This document shows, in pieces, positions 34,528 through 42,417 of a stretch of 42,950 bases of DNA (positions are counted from its first letter, which is position 1; every line of letters starts with the position of its first letter). The translations under genes and the position numbers were made by a program. This DNA comes from Candidatus Accumulibacter regalis (GTDB lineage: Bacteria; Pseudomonadota; Gammaproteobacteria; Burkholderiales; Rhodocyclaceae). The stretch spans positions 1-42,950 of the forward strand of contig JEMY01000047.1 in the NCBI GenBank assembly GCA_000585075.1, in the 5' to 3' direction. Below the pieces are notes generated by a model. The model was not told the DNA's origin, searched no databases, and saw only the letters and a program-made list of their open reading frames with translations.

Positions 34528-34869
34528 CACGATGAGGCGGCGTCGGTGCGGGAGTCTCCTGGCGTCCCCTCATCGCCGCTACCACGTGGACCGCGCGAAG
34601 AATCCGCTGCGCTCGCCTCGACGCACCCGAAATCGGGCGACAACTGTCTCGTCTTGCCGTTTAGCCTAACAGGCCCTTTCGCCGTCGTCGCGCGAACAGC
34701 CGGTCTTCCCCGTGCGCTATGCAAATTGCGTCGATAGTACTCATGGCGCTGCAAGTTCGGGTGCTGTCGCGTGCGTTGTATCGTCCCTGATTTGCGCGCA
34801 AACATGCGAATTCCCTGAGACCGATTGGCGATCGCTTCGAACCACCGAAGATTATTCAGAGGTGCTCCT
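34528..34869. other. Intergenic region before the giant propeller gene
   Basis: 342 bases without a convincing gene. It contains the 12-bp perfect palindrome TTTGCGCGCAAA at 34791-34802, about 70 bases before the next start codon, a possible regulator site. Confidence 0.4.
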
Positions 34870-36651
34870 GTGACCCCATACGATGAAAGCCGGGCAGACG
34901 CTGCGCCGGCCATGGCGCACTGGTCGCTCCTGGCGGAATGGAACGGGACACCGCCCGAAGGTTTCAAGGCGGCACCGTTCAGCGCCTCGGTCGCGATGCT
35001 TGACCAGCGTTCGTTCTTTGTTGCCTCGCCCTGGGGGGCGCTTTACCGCTCGGATGATTCCGGCCGGACCTGGGCGGAAATCACCGATGACAAGTTCAAG
35101 GGGGGTGTCAAGGCCATCCTTGCGGTTCCGCGGATCAATGCCCTCGTGGCGGCCAGCCAGCACCTGGTCGACGACCGGTTCCAGGGGGTACAAGGCGTTT
35201 TCGTCACGCAAGACGTGGGCGCGAACTGGACATCGCTTTTCAGATCAGTACCCGGCATCGGGTCCGCGACGGGGTACGGCGCCGGCACCCCGCATATTCT
35301 GGCCGTGACGCCTAGCGGCGGACTTGTCATCGGGATGAACGCCGGCATCAAGGACGCGCCGTTTTCGCTTTACAGCTCGTACGGGATGTTCTTTGGCGAC
35401 CCAAAGCCGGATTGGGGGCGGACCTGGAACGTCGACAAGTGGCGGGGCGGCTGGAACGAGATGTTTCCACCGACGAACACAGTGAGCGAGCCCTCGGCCA
35501 GTCAGGTGACAACGGCCTTGGCCTTCGGCGGCGAGCACATGTTCGGGGCCACAAGCGCGTCGCGCGGTGGCGCCGACCGTTTTTATGGCCACGAGTGGCA
35601 GCTGCAAGCGGTTGGCGTCGAACTGGGCGGTATCACCGCAATGGCGGCCACGGCGGACGGCGCGATCCTCTATGCGGCGACCGCCGACAACGTTCTCTGG
35701 CACTCTGAAGATGCCGGCAAGCAATGGGTTGCGTTCGACGACAGGATCGCCGCGCTGGCAGGGCACGGAGAGTTGATCCGCACGATCAATCTGGGCGCCG
35801 ACGGGCAATTGGACAGCGTCTGCTTGATCGGACCACAAAGCGCTGCGTTCCTTGCGTGGTCCACGGAGGACCTGCAAAGCGCGCTTTACGGGATGATCGG
35901 CGCCGAACGGCAGGCGCGGGCCGACCTTGCCGAGGCCAGGCGAGGGCTGAAAACCCAGCTTCTGAGCGCCGAGACGGCGCTGGCGGATGCCACGGAAATG
36001 AGCGGCAGCGCAGACCGCTTTCGACACGCTACAGAAACGCTTCGACACCGATCAGACGGCCCTGAAGGCCAGCATCGAGGTCGTGAGGACGAACGCGCTC
36101 GAGCACGAGAAGAGCGCGCTGGCGATTGCCGCCAATATCGCCGCCCTGGCGCAGAAAGAGGCCGTCGAACAGCAGCGCGTCGTCGCTGCGGCGGCGCAGA
36201 CTCGGGCGCTGGCCGAACAGAAGCAGACCCTGGAGGCCGCGCACGAACAGGCGGTCGACACGCTGGCTGCCAACGCCGCCCTGGCCGCCGCGCAAACCCA
36301 TGCCGAGAGTTTCGCGGGCATGCTGGAACAGGCCAATGCCGACTGGGCTGCGCACCCGAATGGCGAGCAGCAGCGGGGCGCCGTGATCGCGCTGCGCGAG
36401 CAAAAGGCCTATGCCGATGCGCACCACCAGATCGCCGGCAACCTGAGCCGGATGCTGTTGTCGGGGACCCGCGTCGAGACCCCGGGCAATCCTCACGATC
36501 CGCACAATCCGAGCGACGTCCCGTCGCTGTACGAGGCGACCGGGCAGCAATTCCCGCTGGTGGGCTCGAAGACGGCCGTGGCGGTGACGCTGCGGCTGAG
36601 GGATGGCGCGCCGACGGCGGAATTCGCGGTCCCGCCGGGCATGCTGTATGA
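34870..36651 (+). CDS. Giant Asp-box beta-propeller / coiled-coil protein, N-terminal part (frameshifted)
   Basis: This is the 5' part of an unrecognised gene of about 1590 codons. The GTG at 34870 has AGAGG seven bases before it. Residues 15-345 look like a sialidase-type (BNR/Asp-box) beta-propeller, with Asp-boxes SDDSGRTW (61-68), TQDVGANW (113-120) and SEDAGKQW (279-286) and a degenerate one at 181-187. A coiled coil begins near residue 350. From about 36005 this frame turns Arg-rich and meaningless, while the next frame continues the coiled coil, so an extra base has been inserted or the read is wrong. Real coding in this frame therefore ends near 36005, although the frame stays open to 36651. 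There is no signal peptide. Asp-box propellers occur in glycan-binding and secreted proteins; function unknown. Confidence 0.6.
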   Translation: MTPYDESRADAAPAMAHWSLLAEWNGTPPEGFKAAPFSASVAMLDQRSFFVASPWGALYRSDDSGRTWAEITDDKFKGGVKAILAVPRINALVAASQHLVDDRFQGVQGVFVTQDVGANWTSLFRSVPGIGSATGYGAGTPHILAVTPSGGLVIGMNAGIKDAPFSLYSSYGMFFGDPKPDWGRTWNVDKWRGGWNEMFPPTNTVSEPSASQVTTALAFGGEHMFGATSASRGGADRFYGHEWQLQAVGVELGGITAMAATADGAILYAATADNVLWHSEDAGKQWVAFDDRIAALAGHGELIRTINLGADGQLDSVCLIGPQSAAFLAWSTEDLQSALYGMIGAERQARADLAEARRGLKTQLLSAETALADATEMSGSADRFRHATETLRHRSDGPEGQHRGREDERARAREERAGDCRQYRRPGAERGRRTAARRRCGGADSGAGRTEADPGGRARTGGRHAGCQRRPGRRANPCREFRGHAGTGQCRLGCAPEWRAAAGRRDRAARAKGLCRCAPPDRRQPEPDAVVGDPRRDPGQSSRSAQSERRPVAVRGDRAAIPAGGLEDGRGGDAAAEGWRADGGIRGPAGHAV

Positions 36652-39649
36652 CCGCGTCGACAACGACACGCTGCACTGGGAAACCCGGCTGAGCGGCTCC
36701 GACAAGGCGCCCGGCTGGGTGTTCCGGCAGTTGCCGCCGATCATGCGCCGGCAAAAGCGCCTGCCGCTGAGCCACCTTCTGGCCTGGAGCGACAAGGCCC
36801 GCGTGCTGGCTCCCTTCAGCGACGAGCTGCGCCTGACGCTGGCAACCGGCAGGGACGGCACATTGGCGCTGATCGTCAAGGATACCGAGGTGGACGACAC
36901 TCGCTCGCAGACCACCCACGATCACAGCAGCGGCGACTGGGCGAATGCCCGCCCCGCGCTGGTCATTCCGGTTGGCTTGCACCGCGTCGACAGGATCGGC
37001 ACGGACGGCAAGAAGGCCAGCCTGAAAGACGTGGTCGAGATCGAGGGCACCGACGAGGCCGGGAAAGCGCAGCTGCTCGACTATGTGGCTGCCCTGCTTG
37101 AGTGGCTGCGCGCCACTGACACCGACACGGTCAGGGTGGCCGGCGAGAACCGCGTCATGCCGCCGAAAGCCAGCATTTCCTGTACGCTCGACAAGACTTA
37201 CCCCGGCGCCTGGAAATGGCTGAACCCGGCCACTAAGGCGCTGGAAGATGCGGGCGATCTGCGCCAGCTGATCGTCGAGGTGATCCTTGAGCGCAGCTGG
37301 TCGGCCGCCGCGGGCCACACGCAGGCCGATGAGGATGCCTGGCCTGGTTCACCCTGCCCGCGTCTGCCGCCTTTGCGGGCAAGCGCGCCCGGCATCGCAG
37401 GTTTCGCAGATCAAGACACCCGTCCGCCGGTCGCCACCGACACGGCAACGGGCACCGGCAAACCCGCCGTCCCCGCGACACCCGTCCCGCAGCCGGTGTA
37501 TGACACCGTTGCCCAAAGCAAGGCCGCTCTGGCGCAGACGATCAAGAGCACGCTCGACTGGATCTATCAGGGGGACTACCAGCACAAGACGCCGGAAGAG
37601 ACCCGCAAGCTTGGCGAGGTTCTCGGTGCGGCGGAAGAAAGCCTGCTGCAAGCGATGCTGAGTAAGCTCGAAAACGACTACAACACGGCCGTTGTCGGCC
37701 AGATCCCGGTGGAAGTTTCGCTGCACGGCCGGATCGAGCCCTGGGACGGGCCGGATCGGCCTGCACCCAGTCTCTTTGGTCCGATTGGCACCACCGGCGT
37801 GGATGCCGCTTCGGAGATCAAGAAACTGCCCTACAACTTGAGCAATTCGAAACTGCCGATCCGCAATCGCGGCGATCAGCCGGAATGGCTGAACTTCACC
37901 GTGCAGGCCAGGAATCCCAGCGTACAGCCGTTTTTCAAGGCGCATCTGGAGTTCTCGGCGAACGCGGTCGAGCACAACATTCACTCCGATGATGCCAGAA
38001 ACGGCTACGTGCCCTCATCCTGGCTGAGCTTTGTTCTGCCGAACGATCGCGACAAGGGCGACCCGAGGCCCAATACCCTGACCGCCGCGCTTGGCCTGAA
38101 GGGCGAAGACAGGGACCACCCCGACAGCGTCGCGGAGACGATCATTCCGGTCCCGCTGCGTTCGTTCCCGCCCAATGCCAAGCTGATGCGCCAGACGGCG
38201 ACCCAGACCCCGCTCGACACAGGCTCCCCGCCAAGGATCGAGGACGTGCTGAAGTGGGACTACCATGTCGAGGTCGAACCGCCGCGTGCGGCACAGGACC
38301 GGCTGGTCCTGCAGGTCGTCTTCAACGAAGAGGTCGGTGTCCCGCAGACCGCAAGCGACGCCACCCAAGGTACGCGCATCGACGATGTCCACGGCAGGCT
38401 TTTCGACGCGTTCGCGCGCTATCGCTTTGCCCTGACGCAGTTGAAGGCCGACACAGCGCTTGCGGACCGCGACACCGTCGTCAAGCTGAACGGCCTGATC
38501 GCCAGCGTCGCCGAGGCCTGGGGCCCGGTCGCCGCCGCTCAGCAGGCCGAACGCATCAAGCGCAGCGACGCCCCGGCCGCGCGCGCGGCGGTGCCGGACG
38601 CGGTGCATGAGATCCTGGGGTTCGAGATCCTGGGGTTCGAGATCCTAGGGTTCGAGATCTGGGAGTTCGAGATCATCGTCGCCACGCCCGCGGACGGGCT
38701 GCAGACGGTGACACTGGTGCAGCTTTCAGCGGGCGCTGTGCAGTGGCCGCTTCTCGACGGCTATGACGGCCCTCTGCCCGGCAAGGCCGAAGCGCAGCGC
38801 GTCTACCGGTCGAGAACGCCCCTCAATGCTCTTCCGGATGCGGTCGCCGCTACGGCCACCGGTTCGCCCACCGCTGCGGCCACCGCCCCGAAAGGCGCGC
38901 AATCGTACAGGTTCGTGTGGGAAAAGCTCTACGTGCTGCAATACCAGAGCGCGCATACCGGCGGCTACATCCTGCGCAACGAACGGCTGGCACCCGAAGA
39001 CGCCTACAGCGCCGCCAAGCCCAACCACGACGACTGGAACACCAATTCGGCCTTCGTCTACCGATCCGAACTGGTGCGCTTCAGCGCGCCCGTGGTCCCG
39101 CTGATCAGTGCCGACGCGGTTGCCTACATTGCCGATCCCAACCGCGAGGCGGCCATTGCCGGCATGTTCGACCAGTTCCGCCAAAGCGCCAGCGCGCATC
39201 CGGCCAGGGACCTGCAGCTGGAAATCCAGGTGAACTACAGCTTCGAGCTGATGGCCCGTGACGGTGCCGGCCTGCGCACCTCGGTGCCCGTCTTCCTGAT
39301 GCAGACCACGATTGGCGATACCACGGCGCTGCCGACGGACGGGCAGAACGGCGAGCAGATGTTCGCCGACGACGCCACGGCCGCATCCGCCATCGAGCAA
39401 CAGATTGCGGCGTGGGAAACGCAGCATCTGGGCCCGGGGCAAAACGACAAACCTGCCTGGGATTTCGCCTGCACGATCTTTGCCACCAGGATCGTTCGTC
39501 ACCACCGCCTACTGCCGCTGGTGCGCATCGGTCGGGCCGGTGTGGCGCCGCATTCCCGCCGGGACTTTCAGCAAGCTGGAGAGCCACTTGAAACCGTGTC
39601 ATCGCTGGAATTGTTAGGTACCATTCCGCGTGCAACACACCGCCGCTGA
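36083..39649 (+). CDS. Giant propeller protein, C-terminal part (frameshifted continuation)
   Basis: This 1188-codon frame continues the protein that starts at 34870; coding sense in it begins near 36005, with a GTG at 36083 as first possible start. Residues 1-110 are an Ala/Gln/Glu-rich coiled coil. From 120 to 1188 I recognise no family. There are beta-rich stretches, a Pro-rich linker near 440-475 and an alpha-helical part near 480-540. A pentapeptide repeat, EILGF four times, lies at residues 843-862. It has no membrane segments. The last 40 residues or so are basic and unlike the rest, so a second frameshift near 39480 is possible. Removing one base makes 34870-39649 exactly 1593 codons. 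Size and domains suggest a secreted or structural, toxin-like or adhesin-like protein, but nothing proves this. Confidence 0.6.
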   Translation: MRTNALEHEKSALAIAANIAALAQKEAVEQQRVVAAAAQTRALAEQKQTLEAAHEQAVDTLAANAALAAAQTHAESFAGMLEQANADWAAHPNGEQQRGAVIALREQKAYADAHHQIAGNLSRMLLSGTRVETPGNPHDPHNPSDVPSLYEATGQQFPLVGSKTAVAVTLRLRDGAPTAEFAVPPGMLYDRVDNDTLHWETRLSGSDKAPGWVFRQLPPIMRRQKRLPLSHLLAWSDKARVLAPFSDELRLTLATGRDGTLALIVKDTEVDDTRSQTTHDHSSGDWANARPALVIPVGLHRVDRIGTDGKKASLKDVVEIEGTDEAGKAQLLDYVAALLEWLRATDTDTVRVAGENRVMPPKASISCTLDKTYPGAWKWLNPATKALEDAGDLRQLIVEVILERSWSAAAGHTQADEDAWPGSPCPRLPPLRASAPGIAGFADQDTRPPVATDTATGTGKPAVPATPVPQPVYDTVAQSKAALAQTIKSTLDWIYQGDYQHKTPEETRKLGEVLGAAEESLLQAMLSKLENDYNTAVVGQIPVEVSLHGRIEPWDGPDRPAPSLFGPIGTTGVDAASEIKKLPYNLSNSKLPIRNRGDQPEWLNFTVQARNPSVQPFFKAHLEFSANAVEHNIHSDDARNGYVPSSWLSFVLPNDRDKGDPRPNTLTAALGLKGEDRDHPDSVAETIIPVPLRSFPPNAKLMRQTATQTPLDTGSPPRIEDVLKWDYHVEVEPPRAAQDRLVLQVVFNEEVGVPQTASDATQGTRIDDVHGRLFDAFARYRFALTQLKADTALADRDTVVKLNGLIASVAEAWGPVAAAQQAERIKRSDAPAARAAVPDAVHEILGFEILGFEILGFEIWEFEIIVATPADGLQTVTLVQLSAGAVQWPLLDGYDGPLPGKAEAQRVYRSRTPLNALPDAVAATATGSPTAAATAPKGAQSYRFVWEKLYVLQYQSAHTGGYILRNERLAPEDAYSAAKPNHDDWNTNSAFVYRSELVRFSAPVVPLISADAVAYIADPNREAAIAGMFDQFRQSASAHPARDLQLEIQVNYSFELMARDGAGLRTSVPVFLMQTTIGDTTALPTDGQNGEQMFADDATAASAIEQQIAAWETQHLGPGQNDKPAWDFACTIFATRIVRHHRLLPLVRIGRAGVAPHSRRDFQQAGEPLETVSSLELLGTIPRATHRR
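38609..38668 (+). repeat. 15-bp tandem repeat, four units, within the giant gene
   Basis: Four units of GAGATCCTGGGGTTC (the first two identical, the third with one change, the fourth with two), followed by a partial fifth unit. Each codes for EILGF or a variant (EIWEF), keeping the reading frame. The near-identity of the DNA suggests recent expansion and possible length variation. Confidence 0.9.
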
Positions 39650-39756
39650 TCCCGCCGCGCTCTCACCGCAAAGAGGGCATGCTAACCTCCTGTCTGCGCG
39701 GCTGCGGCACAGCTTGCAATGGCCATCCTTAAGGTGAGAACGGGGAGACAAGTACA

Positions 39757-40248
39757 ATGGAACTAAAGAGCGGGCTTTGCCAAATGGTTTCCCAGGGAGC
39801 GGGGAGTTACAAGTTCCTGGACGGGGGTGCCAGCAACGGATCAGCCTATATGTCGAACGATAGTAAGAAGCGAGGGACATTCTGGCTCGTGCGACCTCAG
39901 ATCCATGAAGGATTCCCCACAGGTATTTGGATGTTCGAGCAGCCCTCGCCAGAAGGGCAACTAAGCGATTCCATTTCCGGCAGCGGTGTTTACCTGGTGA
40001 CGCGTATGGAAAGTTTCGATTGGTACCCGAACCCCCAGCCTTACATCGCGATGGGCGACGACGTTGCGAACGCCCACTGGATGGCCGAAACGTACAATTC
40101 CGCGCCAGGATTCTTTAATTTCCGGAGTCAAGGTTACCTAAATGGGAATCCGGGGGACAGTACGCCTTGGCGCTACCAAGTGAGCTTGGGGAGCTACGGA
40201 AACGCTGGGGAAACCTCGTGGAAAATCATTTACACGCCAAAAGGCTAG
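39757..40248 (+). CDS. Small lectin-like protein, probable beta-trefoil
   Basis: A 163-residue protein I do not recognise by name. It shows three internal repeats, each a hydrophobic/aromatic strand, a Tyr-centred strand and a closing Trp: YKFLDG to FWLVRP, VYLVTR to HWMAETY, and FFNFRSQ to SWKIIY. This threefold pattern suggests a beta-trefoil, a fold common in ricin-type and fungal-type lectins. It is rich in Gly, Asn, Ser and Trp with no signal peptide and no Cys beyond one near the start. GGGGAG nine bases before the ATG supports translation. Its base composition is lower in GC than that of its neighbours, a sign of transfer. It starts 107 bases after the giant propeller gene in the same direction. 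Confidence 0.6.
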   Translation: MELKSGLCQMVSQGAGSYKFLDGGASNGSAYMSNDSKKRGTFWLVRPQIHEGFPTGIWMFEQPSPEGQLSDSISGSGVYLVTRMESFDWYPNPQPYIAMGDDVANAHWMAETYNSAPGFFNFRSQGYLNGNPGDSTPWRYQVSLGSYGNAGETSWKIIYTPKG

Positions 40249-40923
40249 CCGCTCTTGGCGATTGGCTGCCAAGGCTGTGAGGTAGGCTGCGGCGCCATGA
40301 AGCAAGGGTTGGGTGAGGCAAGGCGGGCTGCAGGTCGCAGAAGACGCAAATGGCGGGCGGCCCGGAGCCAACGGCATGCCGACACTCAGTCCGAACGAAC
40401 TATTCTTGGCGCATCGCTACGGGTGCGAATGGCGTGGAACAAGGCGATGGCATCTGTAGCGGCCGTCAACGCGCATGACCCGACATGGCGGAGCATCGCG
40501 CCCATCAATTGGCGGGCCATTCCCGCAAACCAAGAACCCCGGACGGACCACGGTTGCTGAAATCTTCCGAGAGCAATGAGAGCCGATCATCAAACGCTTT
40601 GCGCCAGAAGACTGTCGCCGACGTTTGCGAACGGCGGCAGTCGCCGCAGGCCGTTCGGATGGGCTCACCCGGCGGCGGTCTGGTCGTCGGGGCCGCTGCG
40701 GTCCTTGGGCGAATGTGCCTTGCGCGTTGGCTGTACGCCGCGTTGCCGCCGTTCGACCGGGTTCGCGGAAGCAGTCTGGGCCGGCGACGCTGGGTGACCG
40801 CTTGTTGAACAACGCTACTCACACTTTCGACCCTGAGCGGACCTTCATCCAGCCGCCTGCTAAATGGCAGGTAACAAAGTAAAGGTGCCGTTCCAGGCGA
40901 GTGCTCACTGGCAAGTGATCGGC

Positions 40924-40965
40924 CATTGCCGACCTTGAGGGCGCCCTCCGGATCGGTCGGCAATG
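40924..40965. repeat. Nested inverted repeat
   Basis: CATTGCCGACC (40924-40934) and GGTCGGCAATG (40955-40965) are perfect 11-bp inverted repeats enclosing the 12-bp palindrome GAGGGCGCCCTC (40937-40948). Further out GGCAGGTA (40866-40873) and TACCTGCC (40973-40980) also pair. It lacks the RYYYAAC core of integron attC sites and has no T-run. Confidence 0.6.
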
Positions 40966-41119
40966 TGCCGGATACCTGCCGCTCGCCCCAGAATCTAGCT
41001 GAACGTTGGCTTCCTGACCTGACGAACTTAGACTCCCGACCCAACGTAGTGATCGGCGCTGCACGGAAACGGTCCCCCATCGTCTATGGAGGGTTGGACA
41101 TTCACTTGGGCATGCAGTC

Positions 41120-41148
41120 TTGCCAAATTTTGCCAATGCGACTAATCT
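41120..41148 (+). promoter_or_regulatory. Promoter and likely operator of the parDE operon
   Basis: TTGCCA (41120-41125, five of six -35 bases) is spaced by exactly 17 bases from TAATCT (41143-41148, weak -10). The direct repeat TTGCCAA occurs at 41120 and 41130, one helical turn apart, overlapping the -35. That is where ribbon-helix-helix antitoxins of the ParD type bind to repress their own operon. Confidence 0.45.
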
Positions 41149-41154
41149 GTGACC

Positions 41155-41406
41155 ATGAGCACGATGAACATTTCCTTGCCCGACAGCCTGAAATCCTTCG
41201 TGGACGAGCAGGTCAGCGAGCGTGGCTTTGGCACCAGCAGCGAGTACGTGCGCGAACTGATCCGCAAGGATCAGGATCGTCAACGGTTGCGTGCCTTGTT
41301 GCTGGCGGGCGCAGCCTCTGCACCGGGATCGCCAGCCAATGGCGCATACTTCGAAGGTCTGCGTGACCGGGTACGTAGGGCTGCAAAGCCTGCTTCTCGC
41401 GGGTGA
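41155..41406 (+). CDS. parD: ParD-family antitoxin
   Basis: An 83-residue antitoxin of the ribbon-helix-helix type. The N-terminal strand MNISLPDSLKSFVDEQVSERGFGTSSEYVRELIR is the standard ParD DNA-binding fold, and the C-terminal half (about residues 45-83), disordered and basic, wraps the toxin. The start at 41155 is chosen over a GTG two codons upstream and an ATG three codons downstream. None has a ribosome-binding site, and the predicted transcript begins about there, so translation may be leaderless. The toxin gene overlaps its stop by four bases (GTGA). Confidence 0.92.
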   Translation: MSTMNISLPDSLKSFVDEQVSERGFGTSSEYVRELIRKDQDRQRLRALLLAGAASAPGSPANGAYFEGLRDRVRRAAKPASRG

Positions 41407-41735
41407 AGGTCAAACCAGTAGTTCCGCGTGAGCAGGCCAACCAAGACGTCGACGACGCGATAGCCTACTATTTGGCAGAGGCTGCGGCGTCGGTCGCACT
41501 CGATTTCATCGACGAATTGGAACAGGCCTATACCCACATCGGTCGCTATCCCGGCACGGGTTCGCCTCGCTATGGGCATGAATTGGACCTTTCTGGTCTT
41601 CGCTCGTGGTCGCTGTCTCGCTACCCCTACCTCGTCTTCTATGTCGAACGCCCAGACTACATCGATGTCTGGCGTGTGCTACATGGCCAGCGCGACATTT
41701 CCGCCTGGATGCGAGACGCGGACGCCGTCGTCTGA
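41403..41735 (+). CDS. parE: ParE-family toxin
   Basis: A 110-residue toxin of the RelE/ParE superfamily. Typical are DVDDAIAYYLAEAAASVALDFIDELEQAYTHIGRYPGTGSPRYG and the C-terminal strand YPYLVFYVERPDYIDVWRVLHGQRDI. ParE toxins poison DNA gyrase; relatives in the superfamily cleave mRNA, and the target here is not proven. GTG at 41403 overlaps the parD stop (GTGA), the usual coupling that keeps antitoxin in excess. The module lies next to a broken integrase and an IS element, fitting an accessory region. Confidence 0.93.
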   Translation: MKVKPVVPREQANQDVDDAIAYYLAEAAASVALDFIDELEQAYTHIGRYPGTGSPRYGHELDLSGLRSWSLSRYPYLVFYVERPDYIDVWRVLHGQRDISAWMRDADAVV

Positions 41736-41865
41736 GACCCCTGCCCGGCATTCCGCGAGCCAGTTATCGTAGTCCGTTTACGCCACCCTTCCCGTGGCCG
41801 CTTCGGGCCGGCAGTACTCATAGGGCATCTCGCCCATCGCTGCCGTCGCAAACTGTGGCGAAGAA

Positions 41866-41896
41866 TCAGACTCCGATCAACAACCAAGGAGTCTGA
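41866..41896 (+). promoter_or_regulatory. Hairpin covering the integrase ribosome-binding site
   Basis: TCAGACTCC (41866-41874) and GGAGTCTGA (41888-41896) form a perfect 9-bp stem with a 13-base loop. The right arm contains the GGAG of the Shine-Dalgarno AAGGAG, so the folded mRNA would hide the start of the integrase gene two bases downstream. Confidence 0.55.
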
Positions 41897-41897
41897 G

Positions 41898-42417
41898 ATG
41901 GAAGCCATCATCAAACGCGAAGCCTGGAACAAGGGGAAGCTCGTCGGCCAAAAGCCACCCCTCAAGCCGAAGGACATCTGGGCGATCCGCATTTACCTCC
42001 AGAATGCGCACGCGGTCCGCGATCTCGCCATGTTCAACCTGGCCATCGACAGCAAGCTTCGCGGCTGCGATCTCGTCAGCCTGCGCGTCCGCGACGTCAC
42101 GCATGGGAGTCAGGTTCTTCCCCGGGCCATCGTGGTCCAGAGGAAAACCCAGCGACCTGTGTAGTTCGAACTGACCGAGCCGACGAGGCTCGCCGTTGCG
42201 GCTTGGCTGGACAAGGCCAGGCTACGGGGCGAGCAGTTTCTCTTCCCGAGCAGGGTCGCGAGGTCACCGCATGTTTCAACCCGCCAGTACGCGAGGGTTG
42301 TGCATCACTGGGCCGAAGCGGCCGGGCTCGATCCATCGACCTATGGGACGCACTCGATGCGCCGAACGAAAGCGACCCTGATCTACAAGCGCACGAAGAA
42401 TCTGCGGGCCCGGAACG
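41898..42417 (+). pseudogene. Tyrosine recombinase/integrase, broken twice
   Basis: The frame begins MEAIIKREAWNKGKLVG and matches a compact phage-type integrase family of about 200 residues. Residue 89 is a TAG at 42162-42164 where relatives, from memory, have Gln (CAG), a one-base change. The same frame then continues as FELTEPTRLAVAAWL, VSTRQYARVVHHWAE and GTHSMRRTKATLIYKRTKNLRA. Sequence similarity stops near 42411, where IS DNA begins, so the LLGH box and the catalytic Tyr are lost. The first catalytic Arg (KLRGCDL) and the HSMRR box remain. AAGGAG precedes the ATG but lies in a hairpin. Confidence 0.85.

Larger units (their letters stand above)
40249..41154. other. Gene-poor accessory stretch
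   Basis: About 900 bases in which every open frame on both strands has the Arg/Pro/Ser-rich composition of chance frames. No gene, tRNA or CRISPR is seen. It includes a nested palindromic structure at 40866-40980 and the ParD operator region at its right end. It may hold remains of mobile elements or a dispersed repeat; a nucleotide search would tell. Confidence 0.5.

Noticed and set aside
36029-37318. 429-codon minus-strand open frame over the giant gene
   Set aside because: Arg/Gln/Leu-rich composition typical of an antisense frame; the plus strand gives coherent coiled-coil and beta-rich protein.
38609-38677. Possible CRISPR array
   Set aside because: Units are 15 bp and directly adjacent without spacers, and lie in frame within a coding sequence.
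40866-40980. Integron attC site
   Set aside because: No RYYYAAC/GTTRRRY core bases at the ends of the inverted repeats and no integron integrase in the window.
40485-41080. Overlapping 100-190 codon frames on both strands between the lectin-like gene and parD
   Set aside because: All are Arg/Pro/Ser-rich, overlap each other and lack ribosome-binding sites; a dispersed non-coding repeat is more likely but unproven.
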